Source: CAYZBF01 sp964476585 (GTDB lineage Bacteria > Hydrothermota > UBA3072). Taken from it: a stretch of 42,132 nt of DNA. The translations under genes were made by a program, and so were the position numbers. How positions within the stretch are numbered: the stretch's first letter is position 1; every line of letters starts with the position of its first letter. Of the stretch, positions 1-7,794 are shown in pieces. The notes below the pieces were generated by a model, which did not search any database, had not been told where the DNA came from, and worked only from the letters and a program-made list of their open reading frames with translations. The stretch covers positions 1-42,132 of the forward strand of contig CAYZBF010000018.1 in assembly GCA_964476585.1 (NCBI GenBank), given 5' to 3'.

Positions 1-2
1 AA

Positions 3-137
3 GCAGAATACACCAAACCACAAAATACAACATCACTTAAATTAATTAATGAAATAAAAGCTATAAAAGAGGAATTACAGAAAATAAATGGGAATGTTGA
101 AACTATATGTATGTATGTTATGGGCACGGAAAAATAA
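3..137 (+). CDS. C-terminal end of an unidentified protein (cut by window edge)
   Basis: An open frame enters from the left edge and stops with TAA at 135-137, giving the last 44 residues. The tail is lysine- and glutamate-rich with heptad-like spacing (LKLINEIKAIKEELQKIN), as in a short coiled coil. It lies 59 bases upstream of the TIR-domain gene on the same strand, so the two may be co-transcribed. I do not recognise the family from this fragment. A chance open frame of this length is possible but the helical composition argues for a real tail. Confidence 0.5.
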   Translation, partial: AEYTKPQNTTSLKLINEIKAIKEELQKINGNVETICMYVMGTEK

Positions 138-196
138 GAACTAAAATTATAGAGAGTGTATAAATCCTTCTTTCTATTGATAAATAAGAGTTTTAA

Positions 197-1048
197 ATGA
201 AGAAAGATATAAAAAAATGGGATGTATTTATTTCTTATGCTTCAGAAGACCTTAAAAATGTTGCAATTCCATTAGCTAATTTCCTTAAAAAGTTAGGAGT
301 TTCAGTATGGTTTGACCAATTTGAATTGAAAATTGGAGATAGTCTAAGGGGGGAAATGGATGAGGGTCTCTCTAAATGTAAATATGGTGTTGTAATTCTT
401 TCCCCATCATTTTTCAAAAAACACTATACTAAACTTGAATTAAGAGGACTGGCTCAGAGAGAAGTTGATGGCGAGAAGGTCATTCTTCCTGTCTGGTATA
501 AAGTTAATGAGATTGATGTTCGAGAATATTCACCCTCTCTTGCAGATTGTATTGCTGCTAAATGGGAAGAAGAAGGTATAGTTGGCACAGCATCTAAAAT
601 ACTTAAGGTTGTAAGACCAGATATATTAGAAAATATACATGAAAAATTTCCTAAGGAAGTTTTACCACGTATTCATTCTAGTAGTGAATTAATGTCATTA
701 ACACTAGGAGCTCACTTTGCTAAATACCACCATGAGGAACCTAAAAATGAAGAAGAATTAGAACTTGTTAGTGGGTTTCTACAAGAGATAAATGACTGGG
801 GAGATATTTTTCATGAGTTGGAACCCGGAGAGCAGATTAAGATAGAATATAATTTTTCTGAACGAATAAAGGAACTTGAATCTGCAGGTTGGAGTATTTA
901 TGGACTTAAAGAAACTAAAAAGATGAAGGTTGCAGGCATTGTTGATAATTGGATCATGACTATTATCGCAGTATTACGAGGAGAACCAGACCAAGTTTTT
1001 AAATTCGGTAAAGATATTCTTGTATATAGAAAGGATAATACACAATAG
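197..1048 (+). CDS. TIR-domain protein with uncharacterised C-terminal domain
   Basis: Residues 8 to about 125 form a bacterial TIR domain: WDVFISYASED opens strand A, VWFDQFELKIGDSL is the box 2-like region, and GVVILSPSFFKKHYTKLEL carries the conserved glutamate E81 that acts in NAD-cleaving TIR enzymes. Family knowledge: such proteins often hydrolyse NAD or make cyclic ADP-ribose signals in anti-phage defence. Residues about 150-283 (ending in LRGEPDQVFKFGKDILVY) match no domain I know and may be the sensing or oligomerising half. No transmembrane segment or signal peptide is visible. The ATG is not preceded by a clear ribosome binding site. The upstream gene fragment ending at 137 is a possible partner. 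The TIR assignment is firm; NADase activity and a defence role are inferred. Confidence 0.9.
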   Translation: MKKDIKKWDVFISYASEDLKNVAIPLANFLKKLGVSVWFDQFELKIGDSLRGEMDEGLSKCKYGVVILSPSFFKKHYTKLELRGLAQREVDGEKVILPVWYKVNEIDVREYSPSLADCIAAKWEEEGIVGTASKILKVVRPDILENIHEKFPKEVLPRIHSSSELMSLTLGAHFAKYHHEEPKNEEELELVSGFLQEINDWGDIFHELEPGEQIKIEYNFSERIKELESAGWSIYGLKETKKMKVAGIVDNWIMTIIAVLRGEPDQVFKFGKDILVYRKDNTQ

Positions 1049-1187
1049 GGGAGGTGTCCTTTTTTGAGGTGTGGGGAATAGTGATATCATCTTATAATAC
1101 CAGGCACAAAGACTATTTTAATATGTAATATTTTTACACTATTTTAAGCACCTCTTTACTTGTCTTTCTTGAAGGTTTTTTTGGCGG

Positions 1188-1259
1188 TTACTTCTTTGGC
1201 GGAGGTTTTCGCTTTCTCTGCGTTGCTCTCTTTTTTACGCTCTTTTTCTTCTTAGGCAT
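1188..1259 (-). other. Possible 23-residue lysine/proline-rich peptide frame
   Basis: An ATG overlapping the stop region of the gene upstream (AATGCCTAA) opens a frame for a 23-residue, extremely basic peptide (MPKKKKSVKKRATQRKRK and then PPPKK). The frame of the upstream gene itself also stays open past its TAA to 1156, with an Ala/Lys-rich translation, so at most one of the two is likely to be meaningful. Low confidence. Confidence 0.2.
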
Positions 1260-1839
1260 TATTCTTACCCTTCCTTTTATGAGAGGATACTTCCTCTATT
1301 TCATTGATTTTGTAGAGAGTGGTTAGGCACCAGGATATCTTACGGGCACGCTTCGCTTCGTTGATGAGATCAGTATACACCTCGATGGTCTCGATTTCAG
1401 CGTCAAATGTGAAGTATTGGTGAAAATCCTGACTCTCGCCTGGTTCAACTTCACCTTCGACACTCTTCAAATCCAGTTTCTGGGAATCTATCAAGGGCCA
1501 AGCTACTTCAGTTTTTCCTTTTGACAATGGATTTTGCCCTTTATTGATAGCTTCGAGAACTTCATCTGTAAATGGAAATACTTGTTGAATCCTGGTTTCC
1601 ATGGAATCTAGCGATATAAGAACATTACCGACATTGGAAATAGTTACACCTACATGCAGTAGCAGCTTGTCGTTTTCAATGTGTTTGTGTGTAACTTGAT
1701 GGACAATATTGGCACGTGGATACTTCTGCCTGTTCTTTATAAAGAGAACATAGCTCCATATTATACCAAAAATTATTGCACCGCTAGTAATATAAGCTTG
1801 TATAATATTAGCCATCTCTTTGAACTGTGATATGCACAT
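1252..1839 (-). CDS. Membrane-anchored protein of unknown function
   Basis: 195 residues. Residues about 12-33 (IQAYITSGAIIFGIIWSYVL) make one transmembrane helix followed by KNRQKYPRA, a positive-inside stop-transfer. The rest is a beta-rich soluble domain (LLLHVGVTISNVGNVLISLDSMETRI, then VEPGESQDFHQYFTFDAE), resembling an immunoglobulin-like sandwich. Proteins with this plan, a TM helix followed by YPRA and an N-V-G-N-V-L motif, occur widely as conserved hypotheticals; I know no function. After the TAA the same frame runs on for 31 codons of Lys/Ala-rich sequence to a second TAA at 1156-1158, so the stop may be recent or read through. It is monocistronic as far as the window shows. Confidence 0.7.
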   Translation of the reverse strand: MCISQFKEMANIIQAYITSGAIIFGIIWSYVLFIKNRQKYPRANIVHQVTHKHIENDKLLLHVGVTISNVGNVLISLDSMETRIQQVFPFTDEVLEAINKGQNPLSKGKTEVAWPLIDSQKLDLKSVEGEVEPGESQDFHQYFTFDAEIETIEVYTDLINEAKRARKISWCLTTLYKINEIEEVSSHKRKGKNNA

Positions 1840-2136
1840 CTATTCCTTTTTATTATTATAATGAAATCAATTTGCAAAGTCAATACTTTTATCTATAGTG
1901 TAAAGATACTTACAAAAAAACAAAGCACCTCTACGGGCAAATATGAGCGTTAAGATTTAGAATATAATTGAGATCCATAGTAAACATAATATCCTAGACT
2001 TGCTTAAAATAAAAAAGTGATTGTTCCAGGGTTCTATATAATTAAAATTATCAAGGCTATTTAACCTTTTCCCTTAACTTTAACATAATTTTCGAAACAA
2101 ACCCCTAATAAACTTTCTTTTACTTTTAATTAAATA

Positions 2137-2256
2137 GTTGGTCCGTTAGTGAGTTGGACCGTTGGTCTGTGAATCCGTTCCGAGTGCCAAGTTTGTTTAA
2201 GACGGAAGACCGGGGGCGGAGGACGGAAGTTGAGTTCCGCGTTCCGAGTACAGAGT
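2137..2256. repeat. Degenerate short-period intergenic repeat
   Basis: GTTGGTCCGTTAGTGAGTTG is followed by further GTTGG/CCGTT/TCTGTGAATCC words, then by GACGGAAGACC/GGAGGACGGAAG/GAGTTCCGCGTTCCGAG words. The units are about 8-12 bases long and vary from copy to copy. A second short block (2343-2380) has GTTGGTTCGTTTGTGGGTTGG. Related sequence on the opposite strand appears near 41310-41380. Confidence 0.6.
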
Positions 2257-2456
2257 TTTTTGAGTTTTATCAAGACTGGAGACAGGAGGCGAAAATTAGG
2301 GGTTGGGATTTAGTATATAGGATTTTGTTAATTTAAAAAAATTGTTGGTTCGTTTGTGGGTTGGATGGTTAGATTGTCGATTATTACTAATTTACTCTAA
2401 ATATTTAACACTTTTTTTAAAGTATTGTATTCATTAAACTTCTTAAGTTTCACATA

Positions 2457-2539
2457 TATATTATGTTAAGGGAGGAAGAGGTTTTGTATTATGGTCTTAG
2501 GATATATTATTTAGATATATTATAAGTTAACATAATATA
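2457..2539. repeat. Perfect 13-bp inverted repeat bounding 83 bp
   Basis: TATATTATGTTAA at 2457-2469 is the exact reverse complement of TTAACATAATATA at 2527-2539. The 57 bases between include two near-identical AGATATATTA-type words. It could be a foldback element or a protein-binding site, but its AT-richness makes a chance match less surprising. No target duplication is obvious. Confidence 0.4.
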
Positions 2540-2577
2540 CCTTATCAGACATTGTATCATATATAGATTTTATACTT

Positions 2578-3687
2578 TTATAAGAGTTCCACCAATGGTT
2601 TCAGTCCAAAATACTCTGCTGCTGTCAGGACGTTTTCCCCGGTTTCCTCAACAGTATCATAAAAAGGCTTTAACCTTTCCCTGAATTTCTTCCCTCTAAT
2701 ACAATGGTGGTCGTAAATCATAAGCTCAAAGTCACATTCCCTTACTATCCTGGATGCATTCTCAATAGATCTATTAAGGTTTGTCTTATTTAGCATATAT
2801 CCAAGAAGATAAGTTGCCGGTCCGTCGAGTATTATTACATCGGGATTCTCGTGAATAATCCAGTCCGCATAATCCTCTATTGTCGGCCCCTGAAGATCAG
2901 AAGAAAAAAAGAATTTCTTATCTTTGTGAATGATTAAAATTGGCTCAACCCAGCCTGTCTTTGCATACTCAATGCCGTGGAAAAAGGGCTTTTGAAATAG
3001 TATTTCGGTGTTCCCATATTTTATTTTTCCTTTCTTAATAAAATGTATATGCGTCTCCCCTACTGAAAATTCGGAAAGCCAGGGCTCTTTCTTCCATATG
3101 TTACTGGTATGCAGCATCTTACCTTTCCATCTTTTAATCAGTTCATTGTGGCGTTTCTCGTAATCGCCGAAATCCTTTTTCTTAAGTAACTCTAGTTCTT
3201 CATATGGGTCTTTGAATTTAGACTGGAGGGGTTTTGTTTGTAAGTCCCTCATTTTCAAGTTATTATCAAGCATTAGAAGGAGTTCTTCATAGAGCAGGCG
3301 CGCCCTTCCCCATTGTGAGTAATTAATCCATCTATTAGGGTCTTTTATATATAGTTTCTTACCTGAATATGCTTCAGGGAGCTCTGAGGGCTTTTTATGG
3401 TGGTCGTAGTGATAATGAGTTATAATTACAACATCTGCTTTCTTACAATATTCCTTTATTTGCTCAATTGCTTTCCCTAAAAAGAGCTCTTTTTCTTCTT
3501 CTTTCAAAGGATATGAAGGTTGCATAATTGCTGCTCCAGGGTCGATAAGTATCTTTATATCAGGGGTTTGAACAAAAGTACACATTGATTTCGCTCCCAT
3601 AGAGTCAAAGAAGATGGGAAGGATTGCCATCTCCCCCACTTTAAAAGGTTTGTTTAGATCGGTTTTGAAATATTCTTCTGGTAGCAT
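2578..3687 (-). CDS. UPF0282-like metallo-beta-lactamase-fold hydrolase
   Basis: 369 residues. The metal-binding motif HYHYDHH sits at residues 91-97, after VKILIDPG-type strand sequence (KILIDPGAA, 45-53) and KKADVVIIT. Further metal-site candidates are SSDLQGP near 258 and the late YDHHCIRG. The N-terminal order (SMGAKSMCTFVQTPDIKILIDPG) and HYHYDHH match the UPF0282 group of the metallo-beta-lactamase superfamily, best known from archaea. Substrate unknown; the fold usually handles nucleic acids, thioesters or phosphoesters. No signal peptide, so cytoplasmic. It is separated by 57 bases from the C25 peptidase gene upstream and could share its transcript. Superfamily is certain; UPF0282 membership is from recognition only. 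Confidence 0.85.
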   Translation of the reverse strand: MLPEEYFKTDLNKPFKVGEMAILPIFFDSMGAKSMCTFVQTPDIKILIDPGAAIMQPSYPLKEEEKELFLGKAIEQIKEYCKKADVVIITHYHYDHHKKPSELPEAYSGKKLYIKDPNRWINYSQWGRARLLYEELLLMLDNNLKMRDLQTKPLQSKFKDPYEELELLKKKDFGDYEKRHNELIKRWKGKMLHTSNIWKKEPWLSEFSVGETHIHFIKKGKIKYGNTEILFQKPFFHGIEYAKTGWVEPILIIHKDKKFFFSSDLQGPTIEDYADWIIHENPDVIILDGPATYLLGYMLNKTNLNRSIENASRIVRECDFELMIYDHHCIRGKKFRERLKPFYDTVEETGENVLTAAEYFGLKPLVELL

Positions 3688-3744
3688 CTCTCTGAGATTA
3701 TTCCGTCATGACAGATTATTCTATCAATGATACTACCATCTTTA

Positions 3745-5301
3745 TCATTTTATTAGAAGGATCTTCTTAGTTTTGCTGAATTTAGGAGATGAGAATTGGC
3801 AGAAGTAGATACCAGAGGGGAGTACTGTATTCCTATCTCCTATGCCTCTCCAGACCAATTGATAAGTCCCGGCTTCTTTATATCCTCTATAAAGTGTGTT
3901 TACAGTTCTGCCTGTTATATCATATATTGAGACTTCGAACTTGGTCCATTCAGGCATTGTGAATTGTATATAAAATTTGCCAGAGTTATGAGTAACTCCA
4001 AATTCATACCCATCAGACCCAATTTCATCTTCCAGAACAATAATTCCTGATGCTGGTTTTATCAAAAATGTTGCGTCACCTATTAGGTTCATTCCATAAA
4101 ACCATGAACGGGTGGTATCATTATACGAGGCTGCTATAGAATCAAACCATACCCTGAAGGCATCCCCGAGACATTTCCCATCTGCTATTGCATCATAAAA
4201 TACATTGTATTCTACCATTCCTCCGGTTTTTGCAGAACCAATGGACCCAATGCCGAATGAATCGTTGAATACATACATACCAGCTCCGTAATCGTTCTCT
4301 GTGTATCTGGAATTCGAACAGGCGTATAGATTATAAAAATTAGCCTTTGGGTTGGTATCAGGGATTTCTGAAGTATAGAACCAGGACCAGAGACTACCAC
4401 TATTATATGTAAAGCCGTGATGCGTTGGGGATGAATGGGCAAATAGTGAGATCCATTCATAGTTCCTTTTTATCCTATCACGATAGACATCAGCAATGGT
4501 AGTTTCTGGATCGGATACCTCAACTATGGAATCATAAACAGCGCTGAGATCGCCTTTCCAATAATCTTTCCATGGTACCCAATCATCATCTATAAAGAAA
4601 AGTGCTCTATTTAGAAGTTGAAGGCTATCTATCCGGTAGAGATGATTTCGGTGGAAATAATTCGATAATAGTAGAGAATCATTAAAATTGGGAGGAACGG
4701 TTAACCTACCAATGAATATCTCAGTCTTTAGATCACCTCTATGTGTATCGTATATTGAATCGGAACCAGGAATGAGTGTGGATCCCTGATTTTTTAGTGT
4801 ATCCTCCCATATACCATCCATATCCATATAGAAAAGATCTATCGGAAACTCTGTATAATTAGGCACCCAGCCCCAGAAGACTTCCATCATCTGAAACCAG
4901 GCAATGGGTAGATCCCCTATAAGTAATGCTCCAACGCAACTATCACTACCATATTCCTGCTTCAGAAAAGTTCTCAAGGACTCGGGGGCATAAGGATTGG
5001 ATGAATTATGCATAGTATCTACCTCGACTGAAAACCCTTCAGAAATGAGATCGGATACAAATATGCCTGTGGAAGGATTGAGATACGAGTAAAGCTTCCA
5101 ATATATGTCGGTATTAACGATAAGATTTATCTGTGGGCCTCTTACTCCCCCTTTTTCAACTAACCCAATTTTGACCCTCAGACGAGGCTCTCTGGATAGA
5201 TACTCGCTGTATCCAATAAGATCTATTGGTTTTGATGATACAAAATGGGTAACAGGGATATCATCAAAGGGATGAGAAAACAAGAGTAATAAAATTAACA
5301 T
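3745..5301 (-). CDS. Secreted C25 (gingipain-like) cysteine peptidase with C-terminal sorting domain
   Basis: 518 residues. A short hydrophobic N-terminus (MLILLLLFSHPF) suggests export. GALLIGDLPIAW (124-135) is the C25 strand motif. Candidate catalytic residues are H289 in LFAHSSPTHHGF (or H294/H295) and C328 in NLYACSNSRYTE, the His/Cys order and approximate spacing of the caspase-like C25 fold. Residues about 430-518 form a FlgD-like/type A secretion-sorting domain: FEVSIYDITGRTVNTLY, YQLVWRGIGDRN, LPSGIYFCQF and a basic KTKKILLIK end, as on type IX secretion cargo. Start chosen at ATG after AAGGAGG. A sigma70-like promoter lies at 5329-5357. The target protein is unknown. No type IX secretion machinery is in the window. 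Confidence 0.85.
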   Translation of the reverse strand: MLILLLLFSHPFDDIPVTHFVSSKPIDLIGYSEYLSREPRLRVKIGLVEKGGVRGPQINLIVNTDIYWKLYSYLNPSTGIFVSDLISEGFSVEVDTMHNSSNPYAPESLRTFLKQEYGSDSCVGALLIGDLPIAWFQMMEVFWGWVPNYTEFPIDLFYMDMDGIWEDTLKNQGSTLIPGSDSIYDTHRGDLKTEIFIGRLTVPPNFNDSLLLSNYFHRNHLYRIDSLQLLNRALFFIDDDWVPWKDYWKGDLSAVYDSIVEVSDPETTIADVYRDRIKRNYEWISLFAHSSPTHHGFTYNSGSLWSWFYTSEIPDTNPKANFYNLYACSNSRYTENDYGAGMYVFNDSFGIGSIGSAKTGGMVEYNVFYDAIADGKCLGDAFRVWFDSIAASYNDTTRSWFYGMNLIGDATFLIKPASGIIVLEDEIGSDGYEFGVTHNSGKFYIQFTMPEWTKFEVSIYDITGRTVNTLYRGYKEAGTYQLVWRGIGDRNTVLPSGIYFCQFSSPKFSKTKKILLIK

Positions 5302-5328
5302 AACAAAGCCTCCTTGAATTTCTTTAAC

Positions 5329-5357
5329 ACATTAAACGATTTTTCTCTAATTGTCAA
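5329..5357 (-). promoter_or_regulatory. Putative sigma70-type promoter of the C25 peptidase gene
   Basis: On the minus strand TTGACA (5357-5352) is followed by 17 bases and TAATGT (5334-5329), about 28 bases before the ATG and just upstream of the AAGGAGG ribosome binding site. Confidence 0.55.
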
Positions 5358-5494
5358 TCATTTTATTTCTTTGCAGCTTTAAGACCACCTCTTTAGAAAA
5401 CTTTGTATCTTTTAAATCGTATAGATCGCTCAGTATGGTGGATAACGGAGATATCATTGACAAATTATTTGATTCCTTTATCTTAAAAATGTGA
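5351..5494 (+). pseudogene. Possible C-terminal remnant of an ABC transporter ATPase
   Basis: From 5351 to a TGA at 5492-5494 the frame is open without a good start. Its translation (SIILFLCSFKTTSLENFV, then SMVDNGDIIDKLFDSFI) resembles the stretch after Walker B in ABC ATPases: a strand ending in a switch-like S-[HF], an E-x-F helix, and a D-N-G-x-I-I turn. The stop overlaps the GTG start of the permease gene (ATGTGA), the arrangement expected of an ATPase-permease pair. The Walker A, signature and Walker B parts are absent; the divergent peptidase promoter now occupies the left edge. This is a weak resemblance seen by eye. Confidence 0.3.
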
Positions 5495-7131
5495 ATTTAT
5501 ACCTTATAAAAATAAGAATTAAAAGGGCTTTAATTTCTATCTCCTCCATGAGTAAATTCAATCTCCTCTCCTATTCTCTCGTTATCGGAGCATTCCTTGT
5601 AGGAGGTTTTTTCTTTTTCTATCGATTATTCAATTTCCTATCTCCAATTGAATTAATAGGAATTATAATCGCAGATAAGCTTATAGCTTATTCCTTTTTT
5701 ATATTTTTATTACTACTTCTGATGAGTAATGGAATAACTGCGCTTTCAACCCTTTATTATTCAGAGGAGCTTAATTATCTTCACTCAACTCCCCTATCTC
5801 CTTCCAATATTTTCACACTAAAATTACTTGAAACCAGCTTCTACTCATCCTGGGCAACTCTTATAGGTGCACTACCCCTTGTTTCTGCCTATCTTATTTG
5901 CTTTGGAAATGCAATCTCCTCAATTTTTTTAATACTTATTCCTCTCTTGGCATTTATTTCAATTCCCGCTGGTCTCGGTGTCTCTACTATTATAATTCTA
6001 AAAAGATTAAACCCTCGTTTTACCCTTAAACAACTATCAGCCACTCTCGTATGCTTTTCTATTTTACTCATACTTCTCTATGTCCGGACATCCCCATATA
6101 ACTTCAATGTTCCACAGACTTTAAGTCTTGAAGCGATTAACCAGTTTATGGAAGGGCTTCGTGTGTCGAATCCTTATTTTCCGAATGAATGGTTCTATAA
6201 AAGTGCCTCCGCACTCACTAATAATAATATGGAGTTATACCTCAAAAACACTGCACTACTCCTTTCAGGTGGTATATTTTCCATATCATTGGCTTTCCTT
6301 CTCGCAAATTCCTTTTACAGACTAAGTTGGATGTCGTCTACGACGCATTTAGAAAGAGCGACTTATGCCAAAAAACCTTTAATCAGAAACCTTCCCAAGT
6401 TTTTCAACCTTGTCCAAAAGGATCTAAAAGTATTTACAAGAGCACCCTTACAATGGTCTCAACTTTTGATAATAGGAATTCTCCTCGTGATATACAGTAT
6501 ATCCCTTCGCAAGACACCACTTTATGTTCAAGATCCATTCTGGCTCTCAGCTTTTGCTCTTATTAATACTGGATTTATTGGATATATAACTGCAACTCTT
6601 AGCCTACGTTTTGTCTATCCACAAATAAGCCTTGAAGGAAAAACCTGGTGGATTCTGCGATCCTCTCCTCTATCTAAAAGAACAATTCTACATTCTAAAG
6701 GATGGTTCTTCCTTCTTCTCAATCTCTTAATTGCAGAGGTAGTAGTAATTTCTTCAAACATCAAATTGGTACATTACCCATTCATTGTCTTTATATCAGC
6801 TATTATAACTGCAATTTTCACTCTAGCAGCAGTAGTCCTGGCAATCTCCTTTGGCACTATATTTAACGAGTTTAACGAAACTAATCCTGCAAAAATTGCT
6901 TCCGGCGCTGGCGGACTACTAACGGCAGTATTAGACCTCACCTATATTGCTATTTCTCTTATCCTCTTTATAATCCCGATTTCTACGTATATTAAGGCAG
7001 AGTTGCAAGGTATGTCAGTTGATATTCGCGTCCCTTTGCTTATCTCTTCTATCTTATTTTTAATGCTGACTTCGTTATTTATAATAATTCCCTACAGGAT
7101 TGCCCTAAGAAAAATTGATGAAATCGAATAG
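5491..7131 (+). CDS. ABC-exporter-type multi-spanning permease
   Basis: 546 residues with about 11-12 hydrophobic segments, e.g. 29-47 (LVIGAFLVGGFFFFYRLF), 63-80, 118-160, 180-197, 255-270, 325-345, 355-375, 405-420, 430-455, 475-495 and 515-535. NGITALSTLYYSEELNYLHS followed by TPLSPSNIFTLKLLE near 84-113 matches the putative ABC exporter membrane family (PF16962-like), in which the ATPase is a separate gene. No intact ATPase lies beside it; the overlapping upstream frame ending at 5494 may be a remnant. The start is GTG at 5491 without a good ribosome binding site; ATG at 5548 (residue 20) is the alternative. It overlaps the glycosylase gene by 14 bases. Cargo unknown. Confidence 0.75.
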   Translation: MNLYLIKIRIKRALISISSMSKFNLLSYSLVIGAFLVGGFFFFYRLFNFLSPIELIGIIIADKLIAYSFFIFLLLLLMSNGITALSTLYYSEELNYLHSTPLSPSNIFTLKLLETSFYSSWATLIGALPLVSAYLICFGNAISSIFLILIPLLAFISIPAGLGVSTIIILKRLNPRFTLKQLSATLVCFSILLILLYVRTSPYNFNVPQTLSLEAINQFMEGLRVSNPYFPNEWFYKSASALTNNNMELYLKNTALLLSGGIFSISLAFLLANSFYRLSWMSSTTHLERATYAKKPLIRNLPKFFNLVQKDLKVFTRAPLQWSQLLIIGILLVIYSISLRKTPLYVQDPFWLSAFALINTGFIGYITATLSLRFVYPQISLEGKTWWILRSSPLSKRTILHSKGWFFLLLNLLIAEVVVISSNIKLVHYPFIVFISAIITAIFTLAAVVLAISFGTIFNEFNETNPAKIASGAGGLLTAVLDLTYIAISLILFIIPISTYIKAELQGMSVDIRVPLLISSILFLMLTSLFIIIPYRIALRKIDEIE

Positions 7132-7765
7132 CATTTATGCAATTTATAAAATCCTTCTTTCTTCCTTAGGACCTCAACATTGGTGGCCCGCAGAAAGTGC
7201 ATTCGAGGTCATCATAGGTGCTATACTTACTCAGAACACAAACTGGAGAAATGTGGAGAAGGCTATTGATAATCTAAAGAAAGTCAATCTATTATCACCC
7301 GCTTCAATAGACAATTGCTCGATAAATGGTTTAAGTTTACTGTTAAAACCCGCTGGTTATTATAATGTTAAAGCAAAATATCTGAAGTATTTTGTTAAAG
7401 AGTTTTTGGATAGTTACGGTGGAGATATAAGCAACTTAATGGAAATTGAATCTTCAATGCTGCGTAACTGGCTCCTTTCTATAAGGGGAATTGGAAAGGA
7501 AACAGCTGATTCAATTCTTTTATATGCATTAGATAGGTCTATATTTGTGGTTGACGCCTACACAAAAAGGATATTCCTGAGACATAATCTAATCTATAAG
7601 GATGCAGATTACAAAGAAATCCAATCTTTAGTTGAAGAAACTCTACCAAATGACCCAAAAATCCTGGGTGAGTTTCACGCTCTTCTTGTTAAAGTAGGAA
7701 AAAACTTTTGCAAAAAGAAAAATCCCCTATGTAGAGAGTGTCCTCTTTTAGATTTAAGGTTATAG
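7118..7765 (+). CDS. HhH-GPD DNA glycosylase, endonuclease III/MagIII-like
   Basis: 215 residues from ATG 7118 (a TTG lies one codon earlier). WWPAESAFEVIIGAILTQNT (23-42) is the endonuclease III helical core. The helix-hairpin-helix IRGIGKETADSILL (122-135) is followed by VVDAYTKR with catalytic Asp at about 146. The lysine that gives endonuclease III its lyase activity (the K in GRKTA) is Glu here (GKETA), so a monofunctional glycosylase is expected, as in MagIII 3-methyladenine glycosylases. The iron-sulfur loop keeps three cysteines (C198, C205, C208 in CKKKNPLCREC) but the fourth position is Arg214. Role: base excision repair of alkylated or oxidised bases. It overlaps the permease gene by 14 bases, so it is probably translationally coupled to it. 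Confidence 0.85.
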   Translation: MKSNSIYAIYKILLSSLGPQHWWPAESAFEVIIGAILTQNTNWRNVEKAIDNLKKVNLLSPASIDNCSINGLSLLLKPAGYYNVKAKYLKYFVKEFLDSYGGDISNLMEIESSMLRNWLLSIRGIGKETADSILLYALDRSIFVVDAYTKRIFLRHNLIYKDADYKEIQSLVEETLPNDPKILGEFHALLVKVGKNFCKKKNPLCRECPLLDLRL

Positions 7766-7782
7766 TATTAGTATAACCTTAA
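7754..7782. terminator. Perfect 11-bp hairpin between convergent genes
   Basis: TTAAGGTTATA (7754-7764) pairs with TATAACCTTAA (7772-7782) across a 7-base loop. It overlaps the glycosylase stop codon and lies 12 bases beyond the glutamate dehydrogenase stop. No strong U-tract follows on either strand, so a bidirectional terminator is only likely from position. Confidence 0.45.
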
Positions 7783-7794
7783 CCCAAAATTATA

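Larger units (their letters stand above)
1840..2577. other. 738-bp gap with degenerate repeats and no convincing gene
   Basis: The stretch is AT-rich and holds no frame with protein-like composition. A 60-codon frame at 2154-2336 lies mostly inside degenerate repeats and is rejected. It contains repeats at 2137-2256 and 2343-2380 and an inverted repeat at 2457-2539, listed separately. No tRNA or other RNA fold was recognised. Confidence 0.6.

Noticed and set aside
2154..2336. 60-codon plus-strand frame
   Set aside because: It lies mainly on the degenerate repeat, has repeat-derived composition (RVPSLF / RVPSTEF), and no ribosome binding site.
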